7,523 nucleotides of DNA from an uncultured Opitutaceae bacterium (GTDB lineage Bacteria > Verrucomicrobiota > Verrucomicrobiia > Opitutales > Opitutaceae). The position numbers were made by a program, and so were the translations under genes. Of this stretch, positions 1-6,896 are shown piece after piece; position 1 is the stretch's first letter; every line of letters starts with the position of its first letter. The notes below the pieces were generated by a model. That model had not been told where the DNA came from. It ran no database searches and was given only the letters and a program-made list of their open reading frames with translations. The stretch lies in assembly GCA_903885525.1 (NCBI GenBank), contig CAISJA010000286.1, forward strand, positions 1-7,523, read 5' to 3'.

Positions 1-243
1 CCGCTGCCGTTTTTGCCCGGGCAAGGCTTCGGTCTTAGCGTGGCCGTGCGGAGCGCTGACGGAGAATCCGGCGTGCTGGGCTCGCCGGGCACTTACGGCT
101 GGAGCGGTGCCTACAACACTTATTTCCGCATCGATCCGCACGAGCAACTCGTGCTCGCGCTGTTTCAGCAGCAGTCTCCCGCCAACGATCTGGAGAGCAC
201 ATACGGTTTTCAAAACCTCGTGATGCAGGCGCTGGAAAACTGA
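1..243 (+). CDS. C-terminal end of a serine beta-lactamase-like hydrolase (partial)
   Basis: The reading frame is open from the first base, so the gene starts left of the window and only its last 80 residues are visible. The segment around GFGLSVAV followed by GTYGWSGAYNTYFRIDP resembles the C-terminal part of class C beta-lactamase-related proteins (esterases, D-aminopeptidases and similar Beta-lactamase family enzymes). In those proteins a (F/Y)GWGG-type strand occupies the place of the KTG box lining the active site. The following LVLALFQQQ would be the next beta strand. The catalytic SxxK and YxN motifs would lie upstream and cannot be seen, so activity and substrate are unknown. Stop codon TGA is at 241-243. 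The gene converges on the SDR gene with a 34-base gap. Confidence 0.75.
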   Translation, partial: PLPFLPGQGFGLSVAVRSADGESGVLGSPGTYGWSGAYNTYFRIDPHEQLVLALFQQQSPANDLESTYGFQNLVMQALEN

Positions 244-255
244 GCGGATCCGCTC
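242..255. repeat. 14-base perfect palindrome between convergent genes
   Basis: GAGCGGATCCGCTC is a perfect palindrome that begins inside the stop codon of the hydrolase and lies in the 34-base gap before the end of the SDR gene. As RNA it could fold into a 5-base-pair stem with a GATC loop on either strand. No T tract follows on either side, so a terminator role is possible but weakly supported. Confidence 0.35.
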
Positions 256-277
256 GGGAGGTTCGCGCGGCCCGCTG

Positions 278-1084
278 TCACCACGACGGCATCGGCGGCT
301 TGAGGCCGTCCTTGATCCACAAAAATTTTCCGGTGACCGCGTCGTTCGCCGGCGCGAGCATCTCGAGCACGAGGTCGGCGGTTTTTTCCGCGGGGTCGCC
401 GCCCGTGCGCTCGACCTTTTCGACCCACTTCAACATGTCGCGGCCCGGCCCGGTGCGCGAAGCGGCGTCGGCCTTGATCGCGGCGAACATTTCCGTCCGC
501 ACCTCGCCGGGGTGGAGAACATTCGCGGTCACGCCGGTGCCTGCGAGCTCCTGCGCGAGCTGTCGCGTGAAATGATTGAGTGCGACTTTGCTGAGCTGGT
601 AAGCGGACGAAACATTGTAGACCGGCGACAGCGCGGCGGCGGAGCTCACGTTGAAAATCCGCCCCCAGCCCTGCGCGACCATGCCCGCCATGAACGCGCG
701 GCACGCGAGATACGGGCCATGCGTGTTGATCCGCAGCGTCTCGAGCCAGACGTCCGGCGACGACTCGGCGATCGGGACGCACTCGCCGAACAGTCCCGCG
801 CCGTTGAACAAAATTTGCGGCGCGCCGAAGCGCGCGAGCACGGCGGCTTTGAGCGCATCCACCGCCGCAATGTCAGCCACGTCGCACGGAAACGCAGCAG
901 CGGTTCCGCCGGCTTGCGCGATCGATACGCTGATTTGTTCGAGCCGCTCGCGGCGGCGGCCGACGAGCGCGATTCGGAGGCCGTGCCGCGCCAGCGCGCG
1001 CGCCACCGCTTCGCCGACGCCGCTGCCCGCGCCGGTGACGACGGCAGTGAGTGTGGTGCGGCCGGGCGAATTTTCAGCTTTCAC
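278..1084 (-). CDS. SDR family NAD(P)-dependent oxidoreductase
   Basis: This 268-residue protein has the classical short-chain dehydrogenase/reductase layout and length. The Rossmann nucleotide-binding motif TGAGSGVG is at residues 17-24. An Arg-rich stretch after beta-2 (GRRRERL, 42-48) could favour NADP(H). The structural motif NGAG is at 94-97 where NNAG is usual, the active-site Asn is near 120, and the catalytic set is Ser147/148, Tyr162 and Lys166 (YQLSK). The HPG after beta-6 is at 191-193. Substrate cannot be read from sequence; many such enzymes act on 3-oxoacyl or sugar-like carbonyls. The start is GTG at 1084, overlapping the recD2 stop codon as GTGA, which suggests translation by coupling; no Shine-Dalgarno is visible before it. 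Family call is firm, substrate unknown. Confidence 0.9.
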   Translation of the reverse strand: MKAENSPGRTTLTAVVTGAGSGVGEAVARALARHGLRIALVGRRRERLEQISVSIAQAGGTAAAFPCDVADIAAVDALKAAVLARFGAPQILFNGAGLFGECVPIAESSPDVWLETLRINTHGPYLACRAFMAGMVAQGWGRIFNVSSAAALSPVYNVSSAYQLSKVALNHFTRQLAQELAGTGVTANVLHPGEVRTEMFAAIKADAASRTGPGRDMLKWVEKVERTGGDPAEKTADLVLEMLAPANDAVTGKFLWIKDGLKPPMPSW

Positions 1085-3543
1085 TTTGTGGAAGAGTTTT
1101 CATGGAGAACTTTTTCACGCAGGTGCGTGACGCGCTGCTTCGACTCGCTGTTGCGCACCGCCATCGCGTAGGCGGCGGGTTCGCCGACGAGGAAGACCTT
1201 TTTCTTCCCGCGGGTGATCGCGGTGTAGAGCAGGTTGCGCTGGAGCATCATGAAATGCCCCTTGAGCAGCGGGATGACGACGACGGGGTATTCCGAGCCC
1301 TGCGATTTATGGATGCTGATGGCGTAGGCGAGGCTGGTGTCGGCAAACTCGCCGCGCTCGAAGAGGTGGCGCTCGCCGTCGAAGTCGGCCACGAGCGTGC
1401 CCTTGGCCAGGTCGACGCTGACGACGGTGCCGATGTCGCCGTTGAACAGGTTTTTGTCGTAGTTGTTCCGAAGCTGGATGAGCTTGTCGCCCGGGCGGTA
1501 CTCGCCGCTGATCGTGCGGAGGCCGGGGGCGCCGGGATTGAGCGCGGCCTGGAGCTGGGTGTTGAGGTGGGCGACGCCCACCACGCCCTTGTGCATGGGG
1601 GCCAGCACCTGCACGTCGGTGATGGGATTGAGCCACGGGAAATGCGCCGGGATATAGCGCGCGCAAAGCTCGATGATCTTGGCCAGGCAGTCCTCGGCTC
1701 CCTGGGCGGCGATGAAGTTCAGGTCGTCCCAAGCCTGAACAGCGGCGACTTCGCTCGCCACGGGGGGCGGCGAGGCGATGCCCTCGTTGATGGCGTGGGC
1801 CGTGGTGACGATGTGGCTTTCCTTCTGCTGGCGGTAGACGAAGGACAGGCGGGTGACGGGGAGGGCGGCGTCCGGTGCTTGGTGCGCAACGCGGAGGGCG
1901 GAGGGCCGGGGATCGGCAGCAGACTGGGCCGGTGCCGGGGCGCTGGGCGCGGAGAGCTGGGCACTCACGCCAATGAGGTCCTTCAGGACGTTGCCGGCAC
2001 CGACACTGGGGAGCTGGTCGATGTCGCCGACGAGCAGGAGGTGGGCGCGGGACGGCACGGCCTGCAGCAGGGCGGCGGCAAGCCGGGTGTCGAGCATGGA
2101 GGACTCGTCGACGATGAGGAAATCGGTGGCGAGCGGCTTGGATTCGTTGTGCAGGAATCCCCCCCGGGCGGGGTCGAAGGCCAGCAGGCGGTGGATGGTG
2201 GAGGCGAAGCCGCCGGTCGTCTCGGCCAGGCGCTGGGCGGCGCGGCCCGTGGGAGCGGCGAGGGTGACGCGGACCTTCTTCGCCTTCAGGATGTCGACCA
2301 GGGCGCGGAGACAGCTCGTCTTGCCGGTTCCCGGTCCGCCGGTGAGGATGGAGAGCTTGTGGGTGAGGGCGTGCGAGAGCGCGGCGGACTGAAGCGGGTG
2401 AAAGGCGAAGCCCGCCTTGTCCTGTGCCCAGGCAATGGCGGCGGCGACCTTGATGGGGGGCAGGCCGGAGGGCACGGCGCCGAGCCGGCGCACGACCCCG
2501 GCGATCTTGCGTTCGCAGCGGTCGTTGAGCGGGAGCTGCAGGAAACGGGATTTTCGATCCGCCATTTCTTGTTGTTGATTTTTCGCGGCGGGCACGGACG
2601 TGGGGCCGGCCGGGGAAGCACGCTTGGGGTGGGCGGCCAGGGCGGCCGCCGGGCCCGGGGAGCCGGGGCTGGCGCCGCCGTCTCCGGCTGCCGCGGCCCC
2701 GTGCTCGATCAGCTCTTTCGCAGCGACGAGGGCGTCGATCCGGGCTTCGACGCGGTCGGCGGAGGTTTCGAGCAGGGTGGCGGTGTAGTCGACCAACTCG
2801 CCGCGGGGATAGGCGGTGTGGCCCTCCTCCTCGAGGGTCTGCAGGGCGAAAATGAGGCCCGCGTCGAGGCGCGGCGGGGCGTCGTTGGCGAAGCCGAGGT
2901 TGCGGGCGATCTGGTCGGCGGTCTTGAAGCCGATGCCGTCGATTTCGCGGGCGAGGCGGTAGGGCTCGGCCTGGATGAGGGCCGGGGCGCCGTCCGGCCA
3001 TTTCTTGACGATGCGCACGCACTGGGTGGTGGTGACGCCGTAGGTCTGGAGAAAGATGTGCACCTCGCGCAGGACTTTCTGCTCTTCCCAGGCGGTCTTG
3101 ATCGCGGTGGCGCGGACCTTGCCGATGCCGTCGACCTGGCGCAGCTTGCCCGACTCCTCGCTCAGGACGCGGTAGGTGTCGGTGCCGAAGGCGTCGACAA
3201 TCTTGTTGGCGTAGACCTTGCCGATGCCCGGGACGAGGCCGCTGCCGAGGTATTTGCGGATGCCGTAGACGGAGGAGGGCAGCTCGCTCTGGCAGGTGGC
3301 AACCTTGAATTGGGCGCCGTGCTGCGCATGGCTGGTCCAGTCGCCGGTGAGCCGGAGAGTCTCGCCGCATTGCACGCCGGGGAGCGGGCCGACGATGGTG
3401 ACCGGCTCGCGCCGGGCTGGTTTTCCCGTGGCGACCGGCAGGTCGGGCCGCAGCTCGGCGATGGTGTAGTGGTTTTCCTCGTTGAAGAAGATGATGCGCT
3501 CAAGGACGCCGGTGAGGGAAGCGCTGGGAGCAGGGGAAGCCAC
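1081..3543 (-). CDS. recD2: RecD2-type ATP-dependent 5'-3' DNA helicase
   Basis: An 820-residue SF1B helicase of the RecD2 family, which works without RecBC and unwinds DNA 5' to 3' in repair. An N-terminal OB-like region (about 10-85) is followed by helix-hairpin-helix segments at 103-120, 137-148 and 201-217, the family hallmark. The motor has Walker A GGPGTGKT (402-409), motif Ia APTGRAAQRL (430-439), Walker B IVDESSMLD (477-485), motif III LLVGDIDQLPSVGAG (503-517), motif V SIHKSQGSEYP (743-753) and motif VI YTAITRGKK (773-781). All key residues look intact. It is somewhat longer than typical relatives because of two Ala/Pro-rich segments, at about 281-327 and 526-560. The start used is GTG at 3543; no Shine-Dalgarno or nearer ATG is apparent, so the exact start is uncertain. 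The stop overlaps the SDR start, implying co-transcription. Confidence 0.95.
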   Translation of the reverse strand: MASPAPSASLTGVLERIIFFNEENHYTIAELRPDLPVATGKPARREPVTIVGPLPGVQCGETLRLTGDWTSHAQHGAQFKVATCQSELPSSVYGIRKYLGSGLVPGIGKVYANKIVDAFGTDTYRVLSEESGKLRQVDGIGKVRATAIKTAWEEQKVLREVHIFLQTYGVTTTQCVRIVKKWPDGAPALIQAEPYRLAREIDGIGFKTADQIARNLGFANDAPPRLDAGLIFALQTLEEEGHTAYPRGELVDYTATLLETSADRVEARIDALVAAKELIEHGAAAAGDGGASPGSPGPAAALAAHPKRASPAGPTSVPAAKNQQQEMADRKSRFLQLPLNDRCERKIAGVVRRLGAVPSGLPPIKVAAAIAWAQDKAGFAFHPLQSAALSHALTHKLSILTGGPGTGKTSCLRALVDILKAKKVRVTLAAPTGRAAQRLAETTGGFASTIHRLLAFDPARGGFLHNESKPLATDFLIVDESSMLDTRLAAALLQAVPSRAHLLLVGDIDQLPSVGAGNVLKDLIGVSAQLSAPSAPAPAQSAADPRPSALRVAHQAPDAALPVTRLSFVYRQQKESHIVTTAHAINEGIASPPPVASEVAAVQAWDDLNFIAAQGAEDCLAKIIELCARYIPAHFPWLNPITDVQVLAPMHKGVVGVAHLNTQLQAALNPGAPGLRTISGEYRPGDKLIQLRNNYDKNLFNGDIGTVVSVDLAKGTLVADFDGERHLFERGEFADTSLAYAISIHKSQGSEYPVVVIPLLKGHFMMLQRNLLYTAITRGKKKVFLVGEPAAYAMAVRNSESKQRVTHLREKVLHENSSTK

Positions 3544-3610
3544 GGAGGCAACGCATAGGGCCGGGCGGCGGAAAGGAAAGCGTGGAACGCGGCGCGGCGG
3601 CGGGTGCCGT

Positions 3611-3647
3611 CCGGAAAACCAAGCGCCCGCCGGGAAGCGGCGGGCGC
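3611..3647 (-). terminator. Rho-independent terminator after the DUF2059 gene
   Basis: A perfect 9-base-pair GC stem (3623-3631 pairing with 3639-3647) encloses a 7-base loop. Read on the minus strand it is followed at once by TTGGTTTTCC, a modest T-rich tail. It lies 32 bases beyond the stop codon of the minus-strand DUF2059 gene and 80 bases before the recD2 start, so it probably separates the GntR/DUF2059 cluster from the recD2-SDR pair. Confidence 0.7.
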
Positions 3648-3678
3648 GCAGAGGGAGGGAATGCCGGCCGCGGCGGCG

Positions 3679-4272
3679 TCAGTGGGCGGGCGGGGCTGGC
3701 TCGGTCCCGGGTCCCTCCTTGGGTGCGGCCGCGGCGGCGTCTTCCCGGGCTTTTTTCAAGGCGGCCTGCATCTGCCCGGCGAGAGCCTGTATCTTGGGCA
3801 TCAGCTCACGCTGCATGCCTTGGAGGAGGGGCATCATTTTTTGCATGAGCTGGGGCTGCTTGGCCACGAAGGATTGTCCCTCGGGGGAATCATAGAACGC
3901 CTTGAGCGCCTTCAATTCGCTTTCGCTGAGCACGCTGGCGTAAACCTGGTCCATCTGGCCGAGGAGGCCCGTGGTGGATTCCTGAGCCAGATCGATGGCC
4001 TTGCTGGTATAGTCGTCGATGTACTTTTGCTGTCCGGGGGTGATAACATCCGGCACCGGTGTCAGCTGCGGGATCATCTGTTTGATCTGGGCCATCAGAT
4101 TCTCGATCAGCTTGTCGGCATGGGTGGCCTTGATCGTCTCATGGGCGAGGGCGAGCTGAGCGGGATCGAGAGCGGGTGCGGGAGCCGGCGCGGGGGCGGG
4201 TCCCGCCGGACTTTGGGCGAAGGCGGCGCCGGCGAGGGCCAGCGCCGCGAGGAGGGTGGGTCTGATTTTCAT
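3679..4272 (-). CDS. Secreted DUF2059 domain protein
   Basis: A 197-residue exported protein of unknown molecular function. The start is the ATG at 4272, because a clean Sec signal peptide begins there: Lys/Arg-containing n-region (MKIRP), hydrophobic core (LLAALALAGAA) and an AFA cleavage site before Gln20. The frame stays open upstream, but that extension is Arg/Pro-rich and not protein-like. An Ala-Pro repeat linker (about 22-34) leads into a helical domain whose segment LSESELKALKAFYDSPEGQ (115-133) matches the DUF2059 pattern of alpha-proteobacterial and verrucomicrobial periplasmic proteins. After it come a Met/Gln-rich helix (134-160) and a Lys/Ala-rich tail. It starts 16 bases after the small membrane protein gene, so it is probably in the same transcript as the GntR regulator, and is followed by a terminator hairpin. 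Confidence 0.85.
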   Translation of the reverse strand: MKIRPTLLAALALAGAAFAQSPAGPAPAPAPAPALDPAQLALAHETIKATHADKLIENLMAQIKQMIPQLTPVPDVITPGQQKYIDDYTSKAIDLAQESTTGLLGQMDQVYASVLSESELKALKAFYDSPEGQSFVAKQPQLMQKMMPLLQGMQRELMPKIQALAGQMQAALKKAREDAAAAAPKEGPGTEPAPPAH

Positions 4273-4288
4273 GGGAGAAAAACTGGGT

Positions 4289-4606
4289 TTACGAGCGGGC
4301 TGCCGCCGGGAGCGCGGACAGCCCCGCGGCTTCCTGGGTGAGATCGCAGGTGCGGTAGTGCCGGCGAATGCACCACCATAGCAGCCAGAGCGTGCCGGCC
4401 GTGGCGAGGGCAACCGTCCCGAGTCCAACCCAACTGAGGATGAAACTGAACCCGAGCCGGCGGATCAGTAGTGCCGACAGCGGGACCGCGATGGTTGCCA
4501 GCGTACCCCACCCGCCCAGCGACCAATACTTGTGGCGTCGGGCCGGGATGAAGCCGGTCGCAGCAGTCAGTGGCTGAAACGGGAGAAGGGTCAGGACAAA
4601 GACCAT
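4289..4606 (-). CDS. Small three-helix membrane protein, probably the shifted body of a longer gene
   Basis: A 105-residue hydrophobic protein that I do not recognise. Likely membrane segments are at about residues 1-20, 32-48 and 54-77 (ending LWLLWWCI), then a basic IRRHYR and a short polar tail. Codon third positions are mostly G or C, as in the neighbours, which supports real coding in this frame. The ATG at 4606 is only the first Met in the frame. A different frame beginning at 4724 has coding character up to just this point, so the original gene was probably about 144 residues, starting at 4724 and changing frame near 4606-4615. It sits between a GntR/YtrA regulator and DUF2059; YtrA-type regulators often precede membrane or ABC-transporter genes that they control. 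Confidence 0.6.
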   Translation of the reverse strand: MVFVLTLLPFQPLTAATGFIPARRHKYWSLGGWGTLATIAVPLSALLIRRLGFSFILSWVGLGTVALATAGTLWLLWWCIRRHYRTCDLTQEAAGLSALPAAARS

Positions 4607-4724
4607 GGCACCCGGCCCACCCGCGGCGGTTGCGGTTGTCCTGGGCCAGGATGAAGGTTTCGGGATAGGATTTGGTCACCCGGCAGGCGGAGAAGGCGGT
4701 GGGGGCAGGCGGAGCGGAGTTCAT
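4607..4724 (-). pseudogene. N-terminal coding segment out of frame with the downstream membrane protein
   Basis: From the ATG at 4724, which overlaps the regulator stop as ATGA, about 38 codons read as a hydrophilic N-terminus (MNSAPPAPTAFSACRVTK and on through QDNRNRRGWAG). In roughly 34 of the first 39 codons the third base is G or C. After codon 39 this falls abruptly to mostly T or A, while the frame one base further on takes over with GC-rich third positions and a membrane protein. The junction lies in a G-run-rich stretch (GGGTGGGCCGGGTG on the minus strand). One extra base there would explain the break; a real mutation, a sequencing error and a +1 recoding site cannot be told apart from sequence alone. 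Confidence 0.5.
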
Positions 4725-5107
4725 GGTGGAGAGGAATCGAGGGTGGCGCGGAAAAGCCGGAGCGCCTGCGTGCGGGAGATGCCCAGTTGGCCGGCCAGGC
4801 TGGCGGCCTCGGCCAGTCGCCGGCGCAGGTGGGCCAGCCGGTCGGCCTCCACCATCCCGCCCGGGCGCGCGCGTACGACGAGCGTCTGGCCCCGGCGGCG
4901 TTCCAGCACGCCCTCGCGCTCCAGCAGGCTGTAGGCCTTGCTGATGGTCATCGGATTGAGCGTCAGCTCCGCCGACAGCGCGCGGGTGGAGGCCAGTTCC
5001 GTGCCCGCCGGCAGCACGCCGGTGGCGATCTGGAGCCGGAGCTGGTCCATGAGCTGCCGGTAGGCGGGGACGCCGTTGTGCGGGTTGATGGTGAGGAGCG
5101 GAGGCAC
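4721..5107 (-). CDS. GntR family transcriptional regulator, YtrA subfamily
   Basis: A 128-residue regulator with a GntR winged helix-turn-helix (about 14-80): PAYRQLMDQLRLQIATG, then LPAGTELASTRALSAELTLNP, the recognition helix around MTISKAYSLLEREG (53-66), and the wing GVLERRRGQTLVV. Only a short helical tail (about 88-125) follows instead of a ligand-binding domain, which defines the YtrA type. The frame stays open upstream to 5203, but the GTG at 5107 is preferred: it gives the usual family length and begins just before the conserved N-terminus. The upstream extension would run through the operator-like palindrome. Such proteins are usually repressors of their own operon, often with membrane or ABC-transporter genes. 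The stop codon overlaps the start of the next gene (ATGA). Confidence 0.88.
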   Translation of the reverse strand: MPPLLTINPHNGVPAYRQLMDQLRLQIATGVLPAGTELASTRALSAELTLNPMTISKAYSLLEREGVLERRRGQTLVVRARPGGMVEADRLAHLRRRLAEAASLAGQLGISRTQALRLFRATLDSSPP

Positions 5108-5129
5108 GGTCGCGGGCGTTGCATACAGA

Positions 5130-5143
5130 ATTAGTACACTAAT
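5130..5143. promoter_or_regulatory. Probable operator of the GntR/YtrA regulator
   Basis: ATTAGT-AC-ACTAAT is a perfect inverted repeat with a 2-base spacer, set in an AT-rich patch 22 bases upstream of the regulator's GTG start, in the 230-base gap between it and the divergent DUF1304 gene. YtrA-type repressors bind AT-rich palindromes containing AGTGTA/TACACT-like half sites at their own promoters, and TACACT is present here (5135-5140). A TTGCCA at 5155-5150 (minus strand) could be a -35 box, but I cannot assign a convincing -10. Binding is inferred. Confidence 0.6.
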
Positions 5144-5337
5144 ACAGCGTGGCAAGAAAAAACTTTCGCCCCTGTTCCAGCCGGGTGCCGGCAGCGCCGC
5201 CATCGCAGGGTGGGATGATGCGCCGCCGTTCCAAGGCAGCGGAACCGCGCCCGGCCCAGTCCTGGGCTCAGGGCTGGCGGGCTGCGCGGCGGCGGCTTTG
5301 GCCTTGTTTCGGACGATGGGCCGGCTAAACCCAAACC

Positions 5338-5694
5338 ATGTCCGCCGCCGCCTCTCTCCTCACCGGTCTCGTGGCCGGGCTCCATCTTTGCTTCCTGGTG
5401 CTGGAAATGTTCCTGTGGACGACCCCGTATGGCCGGCGCGTGTTCGGGCTGAGTGAGGCCCAGGCGGTGGCGACCAAGGTGCTCGCGGCCAATCAGGGGC
5501 TCTACAACGGCTTCCTCGCCGCGGGTCTGATCTGGAGTCTGGCGACGGGCGCGTTGGGCGTGCAGGCCTTTTTCCTCGGCTGCGTGGTGGTGGCGGGGGT
5601 GTATGGCGCCGCCACGGTGAACCGCCGCATCCTCTTTGTGCAGGCGCTGCCAGCTGCGCTGGCACTGGGGTTGGTCTGGCTGGCACGGGGCTGA
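5338..5694 (+). CDS. DUF1304 family small integral membrane protein
   Basis: A 118-residue protein with four predicted membrane helices (about 6-26, 53-69, 74-91 and 98-115), the size and layout of the DUF1304 family. The diagnostic stretches are LEMFLWTTPYGRRVFGL (22-38) and NQGLYNGFLAAGL (52-64). The biochemical role of the family is unknown. The start ATG at 5338 places the first helix at the N-terminus; no strong Shine-Dalgarno is seen. It is transcribed away from the GntR regulator, so the shared intergenic region could allow that regulator to affect it too, although the operator lies nearly 200 bases upstream. The DUF2721 gene follows after 43 bases on the same strand, probably in one transcript. 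Confidence 0.88.
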   Translation: MSAAASLLTGLVAGLHLCFLVLEMFLWTTPYGRRVFGLSEAQAVATKVLAANQGLYNGFLAAGLIWSLATGALGVQAFFLGCVVVAGVYGAATVNRRILFVQALPAALALGLVWLARG

Positions 5695-5737
5695 GCAGGG
5701 GTTTGCCTTTTATGCTCCTGGTCGCCAGGGTCGCCGC

Positions 5738-6196
5738 ATGGAATTCAGTCCCAACACGATTGTCCCGCTGATCCAGCTGGCCATTTCCCCCGTGATCCTG
5801 ATTTCGGGTGAGGGGGCCTTTTTGCTGATGCTGACCAACCGCATGGGCCGGGTGGTTGACCGCACCCGCATCCTCGCCGGCACGTTGCGCAAGGCGCAGG
5901 ACGAGGAGAGGCAGCATGTGGACAGCCAGTTGGTCATCATGTGGCGGCGCGCCGGCCTGCTCCGCCGCGCGGTGACGCTGTGCGGCCTGAGCATGACCAC
6001 GGCATGCTGCCTAGTGCTTTTCATTTTGCTGGACGCCCTTCTGGCGCAGACCTTCCCGATCCTGCTGGTGGCCCTATTCGGGCTCGCTGTGTTGCTGCTC
6101 GGGGCGGCGCTCATCACCTTCCTGCGCGACATCTACGTGGCGCTCGACGCGCTCAACATCGAGGTCGCGCAGGTCCGGGCCGAGTCAGCTCCCTAA
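5738..6196 (+). CDS. DUF2721 family membrane protein
   Basis: A 152-residue membrane protein with predicted helices at about 8-32, 78-102 and 105-130. The conserved family signature follows the first helix: LTNRMGRVVDRTR (32-44), which fits the NRLGRVVDR-type motif of DUF2721. A charged cytoplasmic-type linker (45-75) precedes the second helix. Function of the family is not established. The start is ATG at 5738; the frame is open further upstream, but that part overlaps the end of the DUF1304 gene and reads as low-quality Trp/Arg-rich sequence. The 3' end overlaps the end of the convergent HAD phosphatase gene by 12 bases. Confidence 0.85.
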   Translation: MEFSPNTIVPLIQLAISPVILISGEGAFLLMLTNRMGRVVDRTRILAGTLRKAQDEERQHVDSQLVIMWRRAGLLRRAVTLCGLSMTTACCLVLFILLDALLAQTFPILLVALFGLAVLLLGAALITFLRDIYVALDALNIEVAQVRAESAP

Positions 6197-6826
6197 TGCG
6201 GCCTGCACGCCGGGTAGTCCGGGAAAAATGTGCTCCGCCCCCGCCGCGCGCAATTGCGCCGCGTCGTGCGTGCCGGTGGTGACCCCGTAAAAGGCCAGTC
6301 CGGCCTGGCGGGCGGTGGCCACGTCGAAGGGTGAATCGCCGATGTAGCATGCTTCCGCCGCGGTGGCACCCAGATCCGCCAGCACCTGGCGGGTCAGCTT
6401 CGGCTCGGGCTTCAGCCACGGGGTGTCGCCCGCCCCGGTGATGCTGGCGAGCCAGGGCGTCAGGCCGAGGTGGGCGCAGACTTCGCGGGCGGACGGTCCG
6501 CGTTTGTTGGTGAGCACGGCGTTGCGGCCGCCGGCCGCCGCCACGGCGCGCAGCAGCTCCAGGCCGCCGGGCAGCACGCTCACGTCGTCGAGGTTGGTGG
6601 CCTCCCAATGCGCCAGGAAGTGGGGCAGCAGGGCGGTGACCCTTTCCGCCCCGGCCAGCCGGGCGATCGCCTCGTTCAGCCCGCCGCCGACTGCGCGGCG
6701 CACCTGTTCCGGGGTCGGCTCCAGCAGGCCGAGCTGCCGCATGGCGTAGGCATGGCAGCGATGGAGGGCCGCAAAATGATCGAGTAGGGTGCCGTCTAGG
6801 TCGAAGAGGATGAGGCGGTGGCGCAT
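6185..6826 (-). CDS. HAD family hydrolase, phosphoglycolate phosphatase-like
   Basis: A 213-residue haloacid dehalogenase superfamily phosphatase with all four motifs. Motif I is FDLDGTLLD (8-16), with the nucleophile Asp9 and acid/base Asp11. Motif II is Thr106 in LTNK, motif III is Lys139 in LKPEP, and motif IV is GDSPFD (163-168), with Asp164 and Asp168 for magnesium. A helical cap (about 16-85) lies between motifs I and II, as in subclass C1 enzymes such as Gph, PpaX and other sugar-phosphate or phosphoglycolate phosphatases; the true substrate cannot be read. The ATG at 6826 is chosen because it opens directly on motif I. A GGGGGG run 4 bases before it could serve weakly as a ribosome site. 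The gene is alone on its strand and converges on DUF2721. Confidence 0.9.
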   Translation of the reverse strand: MRHRLILFDLDGTLLDHFAALHRCHAYAMRQLGLLEPTPEQVRRAVGGGLNEAIARLAGAERVTALLPHFLAHWEATNLDDVSVLPGGLELLRAVAAAGGRNAVLTNKRGPSAREVCAHLGLTPWLASITGAGDTPWLKPEPKLTRQVLADLGATAAEACYIGDSPFDVATARQAGLAFYGVTTGTHDAAQLRAAGAEHIFPGLPGVQAALGS

Positions 6827-6896
6827 GCTGCCCCCCAGTGAAACGGGAATAAGCCCCCCCTGCCAACGCCAATCGTGCGCACCAGACCCCGACCAC

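Noticed and set aside
1307..3370. Long Arg/Pro-rich minus-strand frame inside recD2
   Set aside because: It is a shifted reading of recD2, with composition typical of GC-rich shadow frames and no motifs.
1051..3558. Very long plus-strand open frame (835 codons) opposite recD2
   Set aside because: It mirrors recD2 almost exactly; high GC makes antisense stops rare. Its translation is Gly/Val/Asp-rich with no domain, while the minus strand carries all the helicase motifs.
4269..4723. The full 151-residue frame starting at 4724 as one intact protein
   Set aside because: Only the first ~39 codons have coding-type third bases. The remainder is Pro/His/Arg-rich and lies over a better-supported membrane protein frame, so only the N-terminal part was kept.
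5254..5267. GCCCAG-TC-CTGGGC inverted repeat as a terminator or operator
   Set aside because: A 2-base loop is too tight for a good hairpin and there is no T tract. Such short GC palindromes are expected by chance at this base composition.
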